Assembly: GCA_030549495.1 (NCBI GenBank)
Contig: JAUIRK010000417.1
Span: 62,001 to 126,000, forward strand
Origin: Nectonema munidae
Lineage: Eukaryota > Nematomorpha > Nectonematoida > Nectonematidae
Reading direction: 5' to 3'
Length of the DNA stretch: 64,000 nt
Shown: piece by piece, positions 24,301 to 31,831 of the stretch
Position numbering within the stretch: the first letter of the stretch is position 1
How the letters are laid out: each line of letters starts with the position of its first letter
Translations under genes and position numbers: made by a program
The notes under the pieces: model-generated
What the model was told of the DNA's origin: nothing
Database searches by the model: none
What the model saw: only the letters and a program-made list of their open reading frames with translations

Positions 24301-26356
24301 CTCATGAAAAAAACAAATAGTTGGTAGGTATCAATCACTTGGTAACACAATTAAGAGTAGAAAAAAGAGAATCAAAGTCATAACAAATGAGGTTTGTTAT
24401 GAGGTTTTTATGGGTTATGAGGTTTTTTATGAGGTTTAACAAATGAGGTTTGTCTCAAGAAGGTATTAATATACCGTCACCAACACAACAAGGTTTCAGC
24501 TAACAAAATGAAACTTTTTAATCGAAAATTTACACAAGTATGAATGGAGTTTACACTTCGAGGGCAAAAACATTGAAGATTGTGAATTTCAGGCCATTGT
24601 TATCAAAAATGAAACAAAAGAAGTGAACTTGTATGTCATACAATTAAATGATAGCAAAGCGGAGTCTATTTCTGAATTTTTGCGATTGTTTTAGATGAAT
24701 TAATTTCGGGGGCTCGATTTTAATGATATTTCGCGATAGAACAAATGTAAACACCGGTAAAAATGGAGTTGTAGTGAGACTGCAAAACATGTTTTTAACC
24801 AAAAATTTGACTAAACCTCAATTCGTCAGCTGCCAGCATCATGTTTTGGATCGTATTTTGTGCGTTTTCATGGATGAGCGGTTTCCTAGTTCTAATCGTA
24901 AGCAGTACAAAAAAGCTTTCAAATGTTTCAAAACGCATTGGTCACAAGAGCCTTCAAGAATCAATATTCCGAGAAGCAATCAGTGTTGTGAAAGATGTAT
25001 CAAAGTTATGGAGGATTTGTATAAAGTATGTTAAAATAAGCCAAACTTGCCATTGCGTTTCATCGCATCTAATGTTTGTAGTCTTATAAATTTACGTATA
25101 CGCTGTATACACTCTATTTTAAAGGATTGCTTGAATATTTGGTCTCCCGTGGTATTTCCAGACAAATAATTTTGAAAATTGCAAAAAAATCCCCCCCCCC
25201 CAATAAATTTGAAGATGTGCGCACCTGATTTAAATTCCTATATATTCGGATAAAGAATGGGAAATTTATTAAAAATAGACTCCTTTATAAATTTAAAAAA
25301 TCTAAAGAACTTTAATAATCTAACAATTATATAATCTAATATTTAATAATTGGATAACAACAGACAAAGAAAACATATAATACAAGAATGTTTCTTCGGG
25401 CATTTTAATAGAGAATTTTTGTTCATACAAATTTGATAACACAAAATGGCGGATAACATTATCCAGACTCCTTCTCAAAAGGTGCAACTCAGACTCACAA
25501 CCCTAGTGGCATAGCCGAAAGGGGAAGTTGAGGACAAGATCCCATAAGGAAATTTCTATATACCCCATAAAAAAGCACTTTTTAAGTAATTTTCATTCAG
25601 AAATTCTATAATTCCAAAGTTTGAAAATTTTAACACTAAGAGGGGTACTCACAATAATTATAAGGATGTGCCCCCAGCTCCAAGTATGTTCAATTATCAT
25701 TTTTAGAATTTAAATGTCATTTACTTTCATATTTTTTAGTTATTTCTAAACAGGAATAAAAAAATTTTTCATTTTTATTAGGTCCACATATCATGAATCA
25801 GAGCCCGCGCTACCTATTAAATTTTGGGGCACAAGCCCCCCCCCCCCAAGCTAATTTTCAAGCTCCCCTAAAAAAATATGACAAACATCTAGTATTCATA
25901 TTTCCTTTCATGAAAATGTAATCTGTATATATATGGCTTGGCAAATACAGCATGTTTTCTTTTCGACTTGAAGCAAATTAATCTGTTAGTTCAAAAGTTA
26001 GCGCCCCAATGAAGCCCCTCCCCCCTAAAATTTTTGCTTAGCGCGGGCACTGATCCTGATTAGCAGTTGATTTAAAAATCTGCTATCTCTAGAATAATAG
26101 TGTTTAATAAAAAGATTAGAAATAACATAAGTCCTTGGAAAATAGAAAATAACTTACAGCTTTTATTTTTGCTCGTTTCAGTATAAATTTCAGTCCATCT
26201 CTTGAAATAGAATGAAAAATTCCTTGAATTTGAGATTTATTTAAAGTATGTATGTTAACATTTGTTCCAGACAAAATAGCGAAACATTTCAAAAAGGATA
26301 TGTTTGAATTAATTCCATCAAAGGGAGTTTCTTTTTTGACTTGTAAAAACTGTGTC
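45..26356 (-). CDS. ATXN2: Ataxin-2 homologue, partial (three exons seen, 3' part outside window)
   Basis: Split gene read by eye as joined exons 26158-26356, 2773-3067 and 45-360 on the minus strand. Phases agree: phase 0 at the first junction, phase 1 at the second. The first exon carries an Lsm fold. The second and third carry the LsmAD region, with landmarks such as DTFTDSAI, DLQPW and the WDAKDMFAVNE stretch. Ataxin-2 binds poly(A)-binding protein and U-rich 3' UTRs and acts in stress granules and translation control. The PAM2 motif and the rest of the C-terminus would lie beyond the left edge. The first intron is about 23 kb and is full of nested transposons. A PTBP gene lies upstream on the same strand. 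Similarity to ataxin-2 is recalled, not searched, but order and spacing match the family. Confidence 0.85.
681..2596 (+). mobile_element. piggyBac element with TTAA target duplications
   Basis: A complete-looking but decayed piggyBac transposon inserted in the ataxin-2 intron between exons 2773-3067 and 45-360. TTAA is present at both edges (681-684 and 2593-2596). The termini are inverted: CACTAGAATGGTC at 685 and its complement GGCCATTCTAGTG ending at 2592. A subterminal motif GTGTCGATTT also occurs near both ends. At 1.9 kb it is shorter than a typical 2.3-2.5 kb piggyBac, so internal coding sequence has probably been lost. Confidence 0.88.
1237..2475 (+). pseudogene. piggyBac transposase remnant
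   Basis: Transposase reading begins at ATG 1237 and has an early in-frame TGA at 1282-1284. The later part is readable in pieces. FYKWTNALNNKKKY and FIVYMPNKPDKFGIKFW are the central DDE-domain block. VIDFYNHNKIGVDIVDLM is the late catalytic-core block. The C-terminal cysteine-rich finger is at 2353-2429 (KCSNKECNNTSVCKDC). Frames change near 1740, 1840 and 2270, and the stretch between the central block and GTLRTNSKG is too short, so the gene is inactive. Confidence 0.85.
2773..3067 (-). CDS. ATXN2: Ataxin-2 exon: Lsm to LsmAD linker
   Basis: Exon of 295 nt bounded by acceptor TTTTAG (AG at 3069-3068) and donor GGTATAAT (GT at 2772-2771). It starts in phase 0 after the Lsm exon and ends in phase 1. 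It encodes the last Lsm strand region, then DTFTDSAI and DLQPWHGDSD, the hallmark segment before LsmAD in ataxin-2. The middle is acidic and serine-rich, as in other members. Confidence 0.85.
3068..4585. other. Intron stretch without recognised genes
   Basis: AT-rich part of the ataxin-2 intron. It has short A/T runs and an (AAT)n microsatellite near 4286. A small G-rich patch at 3776-3790 resembles the edge of an old hAT insertion. No coding signal was seen on either strand. Confidence 0.6.
4590..5265. repeat. Two-copy tandem repeat, about 347 bp unit
   Basis: The segment around TAGGCTAGGTT (4621) recurs 347 bp later (4968) with the same order of landmarks: AAATAAATATATTTT, TTTTATGTGAGGTCAGTCAA, ATCTAGTTTCAAAAAATACC, then TTTTTATGGGTCAGTAGTA. 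The copies differ at scattered bases and small gaps. A further partial copy (TCAGTATAATGTTTTTCTAAT through GATAATCGTAGTCCACT) lies at about 6200-6295. No coding content. Confidence 0.8.
5266..5793. repeat. Two-copy tandem repeat, 264 bp unit
   Basis: AACGAAGGGCATTCGTTATA occurs at 5341 and again at 5605, and the surrounding 264 bp are nearly identical. Each unit contains GACAGTGTGCGAGGAATAAA, TATGCGAAGAAAGATTAA and the more GC-rich TTAGCACGCGTGTGTGG. The high identity, compared with the older 347-bp pair just before it, points to a recent duplication. Neither unit is open in any frame. Confidence 0.85.
6544..7380. repeat. Left arm of a large inverted repeat
   Basis: Reverse-complement match to 7442-8282 over about 835 bp. 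The outer end CTATGAGGTAGC at 6540 pairs with GCTACCTCATAC at about 8273. The inner end CCCCTTACTTTTA at 7367 pairs with TAAAAGTAAGGGG at about 7443. The arms differ by scattered substitutions, so they are diverged copies and not one read folded back. The arm contains a smaller nested inverted pair and a 28-bp array. Confidence 0.88.
6817..7000. repeat. 28-bp tandem array inside left arm
   Basis: About six copies of a unit close to TCATCTCCAACCTGTATACT followed by ACGATGAT. Two more degenerate units lie at 7100-7150. The mirror array is in the right arm at about 7676-7720 and 7840-8000. Copies vary at one to four positions. Confidence 0.85.
7442..8282. repeat. Right arm of a large inverted repeat
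   Basis: Mirror copy of 6544-7380 across a spacer of about 60 bp (7381-7441). After the arm, 8283-8407 is a direct partial copy of the inner part of the left arm (about 7245-7370), ending at ATATATCGTTGGCT. This shows at least one extra rearrangement. The structure looks like a foldback-type element; no transposase is seen in it. Confidence 0.85.
8408..9443. other. AT-rich intron stretch, nothing recognised
   Basis: Very AT-rich, with poly-A and poly-T tracts and a (TA)n patch near 9010. No open reading frames, terminal repeats or RNA-like elements were recognised. Confidence 0.6.
9444..9925. repeat. 36-bp GC-richer tandem array
   Basis: About fourteen units built from CCTAGAATCACGCGGTACCA and AATGATCTTTCACAGGA. 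Units alternate between a full 36-bp form and shorter forms that lack the TGATCTTT part. The last units decay (ACACGTCCTAGA). There are no unique spacers between units, so this is a satellite and not a CRISPR array. It ends just before a short hairpin at 9969-9991 (GGTCTC ... GAGACC). Confidence 0.9.
10433..12179 (+). pseudogene. hAT transposase, decayed
   Basis: Reads as a hAT-superfamily transposase over four frame segments. The N-terminal piece has the second half of a BED zinc finger (NTKGMIDHLKLKHS). The central piece (10789-11577) carries the DDE core: TLDEASS, VVITDGASIM, HIFCLSHAFHLSV and LDVRTRWNSM. The C-terminal piece (11973-12179) is the hAT dimerisation domain (PTSVQAERVFSSMGYFSTKI). 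Frameshifts lie near 10786, 11560 and 11925. Possible termini are CAGTGG at about 10336 and CCACTG near 12349, but no clear 8-bp target duplication was found. It sits inside the ataxin-2 intron. Confidence 0.85.
12180..13573. other. Intron stretch, nothing coding
   Basis: Contains a perfect short palindrome TTCCCCGGGGAA at about 12263, with a second CCTCGGGGAA shortly after, and a pyrimidine patch at 12391-12411. The phrase TATGAATCACTGGTCAAATA (12758) is echoed at about 15515, hinting at an old element whose other parts have been split. Confidence 0.5.
13582..14787 (+). mobile_element. hAT element with perfect 8-bp target duplication
   Basis: ATTATGAC stands on both sides (13574-13581 and 14788-14795), an exact 8-bp duplication as hAT elements make. 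The termini are CAGGGCGAGTAAAAGTC on the left and, inverted, CAGGGCAAGGAAAAATT on the right. Short 'GTCAATAAAG' runs recur near both ends. Inside are coding remnants: 14104-14307, and a hAT C-terminal dimerisation stretch near 14520-14610 (LTLEVERSFSKLKKLLENDR). At 1.2 kb it is an internally deleted copy. Confidence 0.9.
14796..16189. other. Intron stretch with poly-C run and a TTAA-type element end
   Basis: Holds a run of about 20 C at 15467-15487. At 15513-15592, two copies of a CACTGGTC/CGCTGGTCC phrase precede AAAAAGGGTTAA. This resembles the right end of a piggyBac-like element (compare 49451-49464). The matching left end was not found. No genes. Confidence 0.45.
16190..16661 (+). mobile_element. 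RTE-type LINE, 5' fragment of reverse transcriptase
   Basis: Plus-strand reading begins with INRIAKARQKK. It continues through RWAEYFEQLLN and the fingers region SKMKNYKAAGLSEISIDMIK, then IWTEEKIPEDWRKS, all typical of RTE-clade LINE polymerases. One frame change falls near 16390. The reading breaks off exactly where the LTR-kin fossil begins at 16662. Continuations appear at 19690 and 23870 on the same strand. Confidence 0.85.
16662..19577 (+). mobile_element. LTR-kin retroelement fossil (RT-RNase H type, DIRS-like or hepadna-like), broken
   Basis: About 2.9 kb, bounded by two direct repeats of about 76 bp (16662-16737 and 19502-19577) that differ at only a handful of positions. The parts in order are a gag-like region (about 16.88-18.2 kb), reverse transcriptase with a YIDD box (18.3-18.9 kb) and an RNase H domain (18.95-19.5 kb). 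No integrase or tyrosine recombinase was seen and there is little room for one. The RNase H resembles hepadnavirus and DIRS versions more than Gypsy, but the family call is by recall only. It is inactive, with roughly half a dozen breaks, and is fairly young judging from its end repeats. It interrupts the RTE LINE. Confidence 0.72.
19690..20480 (+). mobile_element. RTE-type LINE, middle and 3' part of reverse transcriptase
   Basis: Resumes the LINE with LEKAYDTINRE (palm motif A). It then has IGLHQGSALSPLLFSLVVDE (motif B), LLFADDLAILA (the catalytic ADD box, motif C), INEEKTEIM and KYLGTQI, and the C-terminal VRPVLTYGCECWSL and EMKMLRKMTGVS region. Frameshifts occur near 20060 and 20150. About 90 residues of polymerase between the first fragment and this one are missing, so sequence was lost at or after the LTR-kin insertion. 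Confidence 0.85.
20850..22130. repeat. About 150-bp degenerate tandem repeat
   Basis: Roughly eight or nine units. Each has TTTTACATAAAATATATGTT, then ACCAAATCGACCATGCT, TTTCATTTCTGGACTCATTT, and AATCAAATTTGCGGTTTACT followed by TCTCCAAAAA. Spacing between landmark copies (20879, 21031, 21180) is about 150 bp. Identity falls toward the right end, where one unit leaves an 84-codon open frame that has no other support as a gene. Confidence 0.85.
23240..23750. repeat. Tandem repeat, about 110-160 bp units
   Basis: Four or so copies of TTTTTGACAGGTTTGATTGA, TTTCATAAAAAATGAATATC and ACCACTGAATTCAGCATA, then TAAAAAGTTCCTTTTTGAGA and TGAGCTGTCA. The first unit is shorter. It lies near the right end of the inverted-end element. 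Confidence 0.8.
23870..24034 (+). mobile_element. RTE-type LINE, extreme C-terminus
   Basis: Reads DAVRQAMEKK, then GLTEEDAQYRKKWRERI, then SATDPQLGDKV and a stop at 24032. TEEDAxxRxKWRxxI...DP is the usual closing motif of these LINE ORFs. The reading is separated from the previous fragment by a 3.37 kb insertion (20484-23850). A 3' tail was not defined. Confidence 0.8.
24490..25085 (+). pseudogene. Transposon-derived protein remnant (hAT-like, uncertain)
   Basis: The best part is 24723-25034, with TNVNTGKNGVVVRLQNMF and FVSCQHHVLDRILCVFMDE. It resembles a repeated arthropod/cnidarian protein family in which an N-T-G motif is followed by a C-x-H-H stretch, probably an RNase H-fold transposase of hAT type. 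Upstream frames are broken. I could not place the family with certainty. Inside the ataxin-2 intron. Confidence 0.5.
25086..25798. other. Intron stretch, nothing recognised
   Basis: Contains a C-run at 25191-25201 and a block of mixed composition at 25440-25560 (ACTCCTTCTCAAAAGGTGCA). No readable protein or terminal repeats were seen. Confidence 0.5.
25799..26052. mobile_element. Small hAT-type MITE
   Basis: Ends are CAGAGCCCGCGCTA at 25799 and the inverted TAGCGCGGGCACTG ending at 26052. Inner complementary patches follow: ATTTTGGGGCACAAGCCCCC versus a right-end block containing AAGCCCCTCCCCCC and TAAAATTTTTG. About 254 bp and no coding capacity. Flanking octamers TCATGAAT and ATCCTGAT are only partly alike, so the target duplication has decayed or is absent. 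It lies about 100 bp downstream of the ataxin-2 Lsm exon. Confidence 0.7.
26158..26356 (-). CDS. ATXN2: Ataxin-2 exon: Lsm domain
   Basis: Exon of 199 nt ending at a clear donor (GT of GTAAGT at 26157-26156). It encodes the Sm1-like stretch, including PFDGINSN, the hydrophobic run around FLKCFAILSGT, and IQGIFHSISRDGLKFIL. This lines up with the ataxin-2 pattern of a small residue pair before a valine-rich strand and YEGIFKT. The start is ambiguous. Either an acceptor AG at 26358-26357 brings in an upstream exon in phase 2, or translation starts at an in-frame ATG at 26367-26365 and this is the first coding exon. No upstream coding exon was recognised between here and the PTBP stop codon. Confidence 0.82.
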
Positions 26357-27541
26357 CTAAAAGACATACATTTGCATAAAAAACAATAAGCTTCCTTCTT
26401 TCTACTAGAATTAAATTAAGTATTTTAAATATTTTACTGGAAATAAAAATTTCCTAACTCTATATCTCAAAATTGTATAAAATAACATCCATATTTCAAG
26501 GAAGAAAATACAAAAATCTTTCCATTATTAAAAATTTTATATACAAAAGTACTATTAAAATCTCAAGATATTTATACCAGTAAAAAGAAGGATTATTTAG
26601 ATTAAAAAATACTTAGGATTAGTAATATCAGCAGAGAAACTTTTAAACTTTGTTTGACTATTTTCAGGCATCTAAAATTCTTGGAAAAAAACAAAAAGAA
26701 ATTAAAACAATAATATAAGTATAATTAATTTTTTTTGTTTAGATTTAAAAATTAATAATATAATAATTGAAAATTCTAGGTAAATTACAAATGATGAAGT
26801 TGTTAGAACCTTGCCCAACCGATTTAGCTTTTTAAAAATTAGAACATTAATTAATTAAAAAAAAATATTGAAAAATAAATGACCTTACTTCTTAATTTTA
26901 CATAAAACAACATGATTCTAATATGTTAATATTAAATCAAACTTTATATGGCTAGCTATCTTTCACATTTTTTGGAATTCTCTTATGCAAAAACGAATAA
27001 TTTTTCAAAAAATAACTCCCGCCATGATTCAATTAACAAATATGTAACCGATAGTACATTCATGAACTGTAATTAACCATTATAATGTAAAGATATTTAC
27101 TTTATTCACATATTTAAATTTATAATAAACAATATAATGCTACATCTAAAAATTTTTAATTAACTTATATTCATTTTTTTTAAATTGTATTCAAGTATGA
27201 ACGTAGGTTGAACTTCTTAGCTCCACTGAGGGCCGATATCTACTGAACACTAACCTTGATATTATTAGACTTATATAAATATGTTACTTATTAGATAAAA
27301 TAATGAATGTGAATTAATTAGACTATTGGATTAAAGAGAAATTTTTTAGTAAAAACTTATATTTGAACCTACATTATTTTTAAATTTTTTTAAATTAAAT
27401 AACAAAATCTTTTTATGTACTTATATTTTTTATATAGATTTAATAATAAAACTTCTAACTATTGCGTTCAGTACATCGAACGATCCCAGAAATATCTATG
27501 AATTGATACTCATTGTCCATAAAAGGGAAATGTTGTATTTT
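26357..27541. other. AT-rich stretch upstream of the ataxin-2 Lsm exon
   Basis: Expected to hold the ataxin-2 5' UTR or promoter if the Lsm exon is the first coding exon. No convincing promoter element, upstream coding exon or transposon was recognised. Confidence 0.45.
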
Positions 27542-28497
27542 GGGGGTATTGCTAAAATATGGGCAGCATCTTTGAATTGAAAAAAACTTGTTAAAAAGAA
27601 AAAAATATAAGTTCAAATATCACTGGTTCATTTTTAAATTTAAATTCTAGCGTTTTGACCATTTTATTATACTTTAGTTTTGAATCTTTATTTGTTCCAG
27701 TCATTACTTTTTGAATTATTTTTCTCCAAAGCTTACACTTCAGTGAAAATTGTTTGCCAGAAAAGCAATCCTAAAAATGTTCATGAATATATAATTGTTT
27801 ATAATTATATGTTAAAAATAACATGAAAACTCCTAAATGAAATAAGTTTAAATTATCAACTTGAAAATAAATTAAATTACCAACTAACTGGAACAGAAAA
27901 AGTTACAAAGCACTAAATTTTAATTAAAACTTTATAAATTATATAAATTAAGAATAAAAAGTTCAAACACCCAAATTTTTTATTTAAAAATGAACCAGTG
28001 ATATTTGAAATTATATTTTTTTCTTTTTAACAAGTTTTGTTCAATTCAAAGTTGCAGCCCATTGCTACCCATTTTTGGTAGGACTTTTTACCCAAATACG
28101 TACAAATATGTTCTTTATTTACAAATAAGAACTTGAGTCACGAGTCACCCATTTTCTTGCCAGGCCACACATATTAGTAATTATTTAAATTAAAAAATTA
28201 TTTTGTGTTATCAAACTTATTATTATAAAATAATTATATTATTATTTATAAATAATTATTATATTTTAAATTATTATTATAATATAATCAATTTTAATTT
28301 AAAAAAATAGATTAATTTTTTATAATTCAATATCAAATTTATAATTTTATATTAGTTTTATCCTGAGAATAATTCTTCTATGTATATTTAACTTATTCTT
28401 TAAATATTTAAATTTGTTTTCATCTGTTTGGGTGTATTTGTGTATATTTGGGTGTATTTGGGTAAAAAGTCTCACTCACCCATTTTTAGCAATACCC
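27542..28497. mobile_element. Nested inverted-repeat element(s), non-coding
   Basis: Outer ends are complementary: GGTATTGCTAAAATATGGG at 27545 and CCCATTTTTAGCAATACC at 28479-28496. Inside, about 100 bp at 27565-27660 is inverted at 27985-28075 (landmark ATATCACTGGTTCATTTTT and its complement). The right part (28084-28472) has its own ends, GACTTTTTACCCAAATAC and its inverse. These resemble the ends of the small element at 59477-59820, so at least two MITEs seem nested. Confidence 0.6.
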
Positions 28498-29493
28498 AGA
28501 GGCGTAACCAGAAATTTTTTCTAAGGCGGGGGAGGGGGGGGGGGGCAAAGTTGGAGTCTAATTAATTTTAAAAAGTTTTAACTATTTCAAAAACTTATTA
28601 GTTAAGTTTATTCCAATCAGTAACGGTTGCAATTCTTACCTCCCTCTTCAGCTTCTGAATTTATTTGGCAACAAAAACAAACAACGCTAAAAAAAAATAA
28701 GATCTTCATTACTTGAAATGAAAAAGTTTGACTAACAACAAATGAGAAAATTTTTATAATTTTGCAAAAAGTTTTTAACTTGAAAAACAAAAAAGTAAGA
28801 AATTGATGACTTCTTTAAAATGTAAGTCTTCCTTTATTTGAAAAAAAAATTTGAATTTTTCTATGTCAATTTTTTTAGTATATTCTTTCATAAAAGAAAG
28901 AAAGATTAAATTGTTTCTTCTAGAGGGAGTCATGGATTTTCTAAGAGGGGTCATAATCCTATTCAAGGTTGAAAAACTTCTTTTACTAATTGCGGTACTC
29001 AAACCTACCGTAAAAAGGCCTGAAATAGAATAAGAGTCATTTTACATAATACAAAATTGCTTTAAAATACCTTCATATAAATTATATATGTTAGGAAATG
29101 CTTTTTTAACTGGTTCGAGTAATTCAAAAACATCAATAACGTTAGATTCTTTCTGTATCTTTTTATTAATATGTTCTTTTCCAACTTTAAGTTCGGAAAT
29201 CTCTGCTGAGATATATTTTGTAAATGGGATATAAAAGATTTAAGTTTTTCATATTCCAAAAATCCTACACTTTCAGGGGATAGATATGAAAGTGCTTTCA
29301 TTATTGTGCAGTTTTTTTCATTAAACCTGAAAAACAATTAAAAGGGTTAACATTTGTCGAAAACCAAATCTGTTGTCAAATTCCTCTAGAATCAATTGTA
29401 AGATTTCATCATAGAGAATACGAAATGTCCTGATTTTTTCTGCGTTATCTTCGAAAATATTATCTGTGGAACTGGAATAATCAACATAAAATC
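28497..29493 (-). pseudogene. hAT transposase remnant (ZMYM1/TTF-finger type)
   Basis: On the minus strand: TFRILYDEILQLILEEFDNRF (about 29380-29450), then the 29062-29337 piece with NEKNCTIMKALSYLSPESV, then 28775-29002 with the dimerisation motif STAISKRSFSTLNRIMTPLR. These follow the order of hAT transposases with a DUF4371-like core. The terminus at 28497 is CAGAGGCGTAACCAG followed by a G-run, a common hAT end. The 5' half is missing. A 190-bp repeat copy abuts the left edge of the missing part. Confidence 0.8.
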
Positions 29494-29684
29494 TCATTTT
29501 ATTGATTAATGAATCAATAGAAGGTTATATGCTAAATTGCATATATTGGAACAGCGGAACTTGAAAAGCGACATTTAGAGAGAGAGAGATATATATTATA
29601 TATATTAGATCAGTGCATATGCTATCATCATTCTTTTGAAGAAAGTTGTAGTGAAATTAAAACTTCCGTTGATACTGTCTGCCT
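29494..29684. repeat. 190-bp dispersed repeat, copy A
   Basis: Nearly identical to copy B at 31977-32165. It starts TCATTTTATTGATTAATGAA and ends GATACTGTCTGCCT. It contains an imperfect palindrome ATTGATTAATGAATCAAT near its start and a GA/TA microsatellite. Copies differ mostly in GA length and one base. A MITE or a recent segmental copy; no coding. Confidence 0.85.
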
Positions 29685-31762
29685 CACAGTCATATCACAG
29701 GATAATAAGCGCATATCATAGGAGCATATGGTGATGAGGAAAAATGAGCTGACATTCAAGCAATTGTAGTCATGCATATTTTGATGGCAATACATTATTT
29801 AATGGTTGTGAAAAATTACAACTTATGATTTCTGAGTGTAGTGTAGAATAGTTTGAAAGGGGGGCAAATTTTTTTTTTCGGGGGGTGGGGGGGCATGTTC
29901 TGATTCTCCCTATAGGATGAAGTGTGGATAATTAATATAAATGCGACTAAATTTAATAATGTGTTTTACAAAATATGTAAAAAAATCAGAGGAGTAATTT
30001 TCAATGTCTTACACCACTCTCTTAAAATATTCTTTGTCTACCACTTGTTGATCTTTAAGATCAAGTTTTTGTTCTTACAATTCTAATTATAGCTCTTCAA
30101 AGATATATGAAGTACAACGTTCCATACTATCTGACCACTTTACGGTGATTTGTTCTGGAAAAATTATCCCAAAAAATATTATATTAATATCTCAACAGGC
30201 AATTTTCAACAACTAAAAGCTGCTTATAAAATATACCGAATATCTATAGTTTAGAAATGCGAAAGTTATCTTGAATCAAAAACAATATGCATGAAACGCG
30301 ACAGTCATAAATAACAATACACATAAAGCGTGAGAAAAAAAATCAATATAGAAAAAGTTCATTAAAAATATATATTTTCCATGCATTGAAATGCTTGAAT
30401 TTTACCGTCTACTTGGGTAAATAAAAGTCTCAATTGACAACGAAAAATGATTTTTTCTAAATAAAACCTAGCTAAGGTCACTCGCCACATTCTAAATATT
30501 ATTGTAATGTTTTTCAATTTGAAAAAAAAATTCAAAGTTTTTCCCGCCTAGTCCGACTAAGATAGGAAATTAATATTGAAAAAAGTAGTTCATCATCTAT
30601 CTATCTTATGTCACTTTTTTTTTTAAATTTCAATGTCTTCTAATTTTAACAAAATTCAATGAAACTTGATAAAAATTTGATACAATCAAAAACTTTTTCT
30701 TCTTAACACATGTCAAATTTGGTTCTTTTTAATGACCCCAAGAAAAGTTACAAGTGTTTAAAATTTTCCAACTTTATATACTTTATAGTTGGCTAACGCT
30801 TCTCTGCATATGAAATGCCTCCAAAGCTTTGCCAAGCTATCGATAGTCAGCATACAAGGCACATACATACATAGTGAAATTTGTCATGTAACTTCTAGTA
30901 GATAAAATTATTTATCACAAAATTTGTGTATAGAAGTTATGAATAATAAAAACAAAAATTTAGGTCCAGATTAATAATAAATGGTGTAATATCATAACAA
31001 ATTTTGCAATGTAACTTCGAGTAGATAAGTTTATTCATCACATAATTTGTGTATAAGAAAAAGAAAACAAAATTTTGCTGCAGATTTGTATTGACCGCAA
31101 GATTGCAAACCTACTGGAAGTAAAAAGATGTCTAGAAAAATGTCCGTCGGCCAAAAGTCCGGTCACGGTAGAGAGCACGCGCGAGTAAGGGAAAACAGTT
31201 GACTAACGGGATATTCAAACAATAATAAGCACACAAGTATGTTCTTTGTATTTCATGTTTTTCCTCCTCTATATTCTGAATCCCTGCTAAAATGATTCTA
31301 TCATGCTAGTATAATGTTTTTCCTCGTCTTGATGAATAAGTCATTTTCAAAGAACCTATTATAAGGTTTAAAGCTTTGTTATAAAGTCTAAAATTGAGAG
31401 TGATCAATCTAGTTGAAAAACAGTTATTGAGAAAGTAAATATAAGAAAAAGAAAACATTTATTCCAATTACTAAAACAAATAAATTTATTTTAAACAAAA
31501 ATAAATAGCATTAATAAAACGATAAAACACACTTTGCAAAATAAAAAAAGAAGACATTTGAGTATTTTTGAAATAATGTCGGATAAAATACAGTTTAGTA
31601 AAAATTTTTATAGCGTTAAAGAATAAAACGAAAAATCAATAAATAAAAAATAATGCAAAAATAATCTCTATCAGCCGTTGCATTATGATAAAATAGGAGG
31701 AGTGAATACAAATGAGTATAATAAAGAGTCATTTTTGGATTAAGCGAATCAAGAGAAGCGTA
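29685..31762. other. Intergenic stretch including the presumed PTBP 3' UTR
   Basis: Holds a G-rich hAT-type edge at 29853-29895 and a two-copy repeat: ATGTAACTTCTAGTAGATAA at 30894 versus ATGTAACTTCGAGTAGATAA at about 31010, each followed by AAATTTGTGTATA or TAATTTGTGTATA. It also has a hairpin (30786-30836). On the minus strand, candidate AATAAA poly(A) signals for PTBP lie near 31455-31485, which would give a 3' UTR of about 300 nt. No gene recognised. Confidence 0.5.
30786..30836. repeat. Bulged hairpin, copy 1
   Basis: TTGGCTAACGCTTCTCTGCA to TTTGCCAAGC folds into a long bulged stem (TTGGC/GCCAA outside, GCAT/ATGC around loop ATGAA inside). A diverged copy with the same architecture lies at 44882-44932. 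It could be the end of a transposon family; no ribozyme core was found. Confidence 0.5.
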
Positions 31763-31831
31763 TCAGAGCGTAGATTTCGAGAAGGACACTCGTAGGCTGG
31801 TGGAAGAATTAAGAGGATAGTTGTGCAGATT
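31763..31831 (-). CDS. PTBP1: PTBP terminal coding exon
   Basis: 69 nt after acceptor TTTTTTTAG. It encodes [22 protein letters not shown] and a TGA stop, equal to [25 protein letters not shown]. The conserved C-terminus identifies the true end of the protein. Confidence 0.96.
   Translation of the reverse strand, partial: NLHNYPLNSSTSLRVSFSKSTL

Noticed and set aside
30786-30836. Hammerhead or other small ribozyme
   Set aside because: No conserved catalytic core (CTGATGA with GAAA) lies near the stem.
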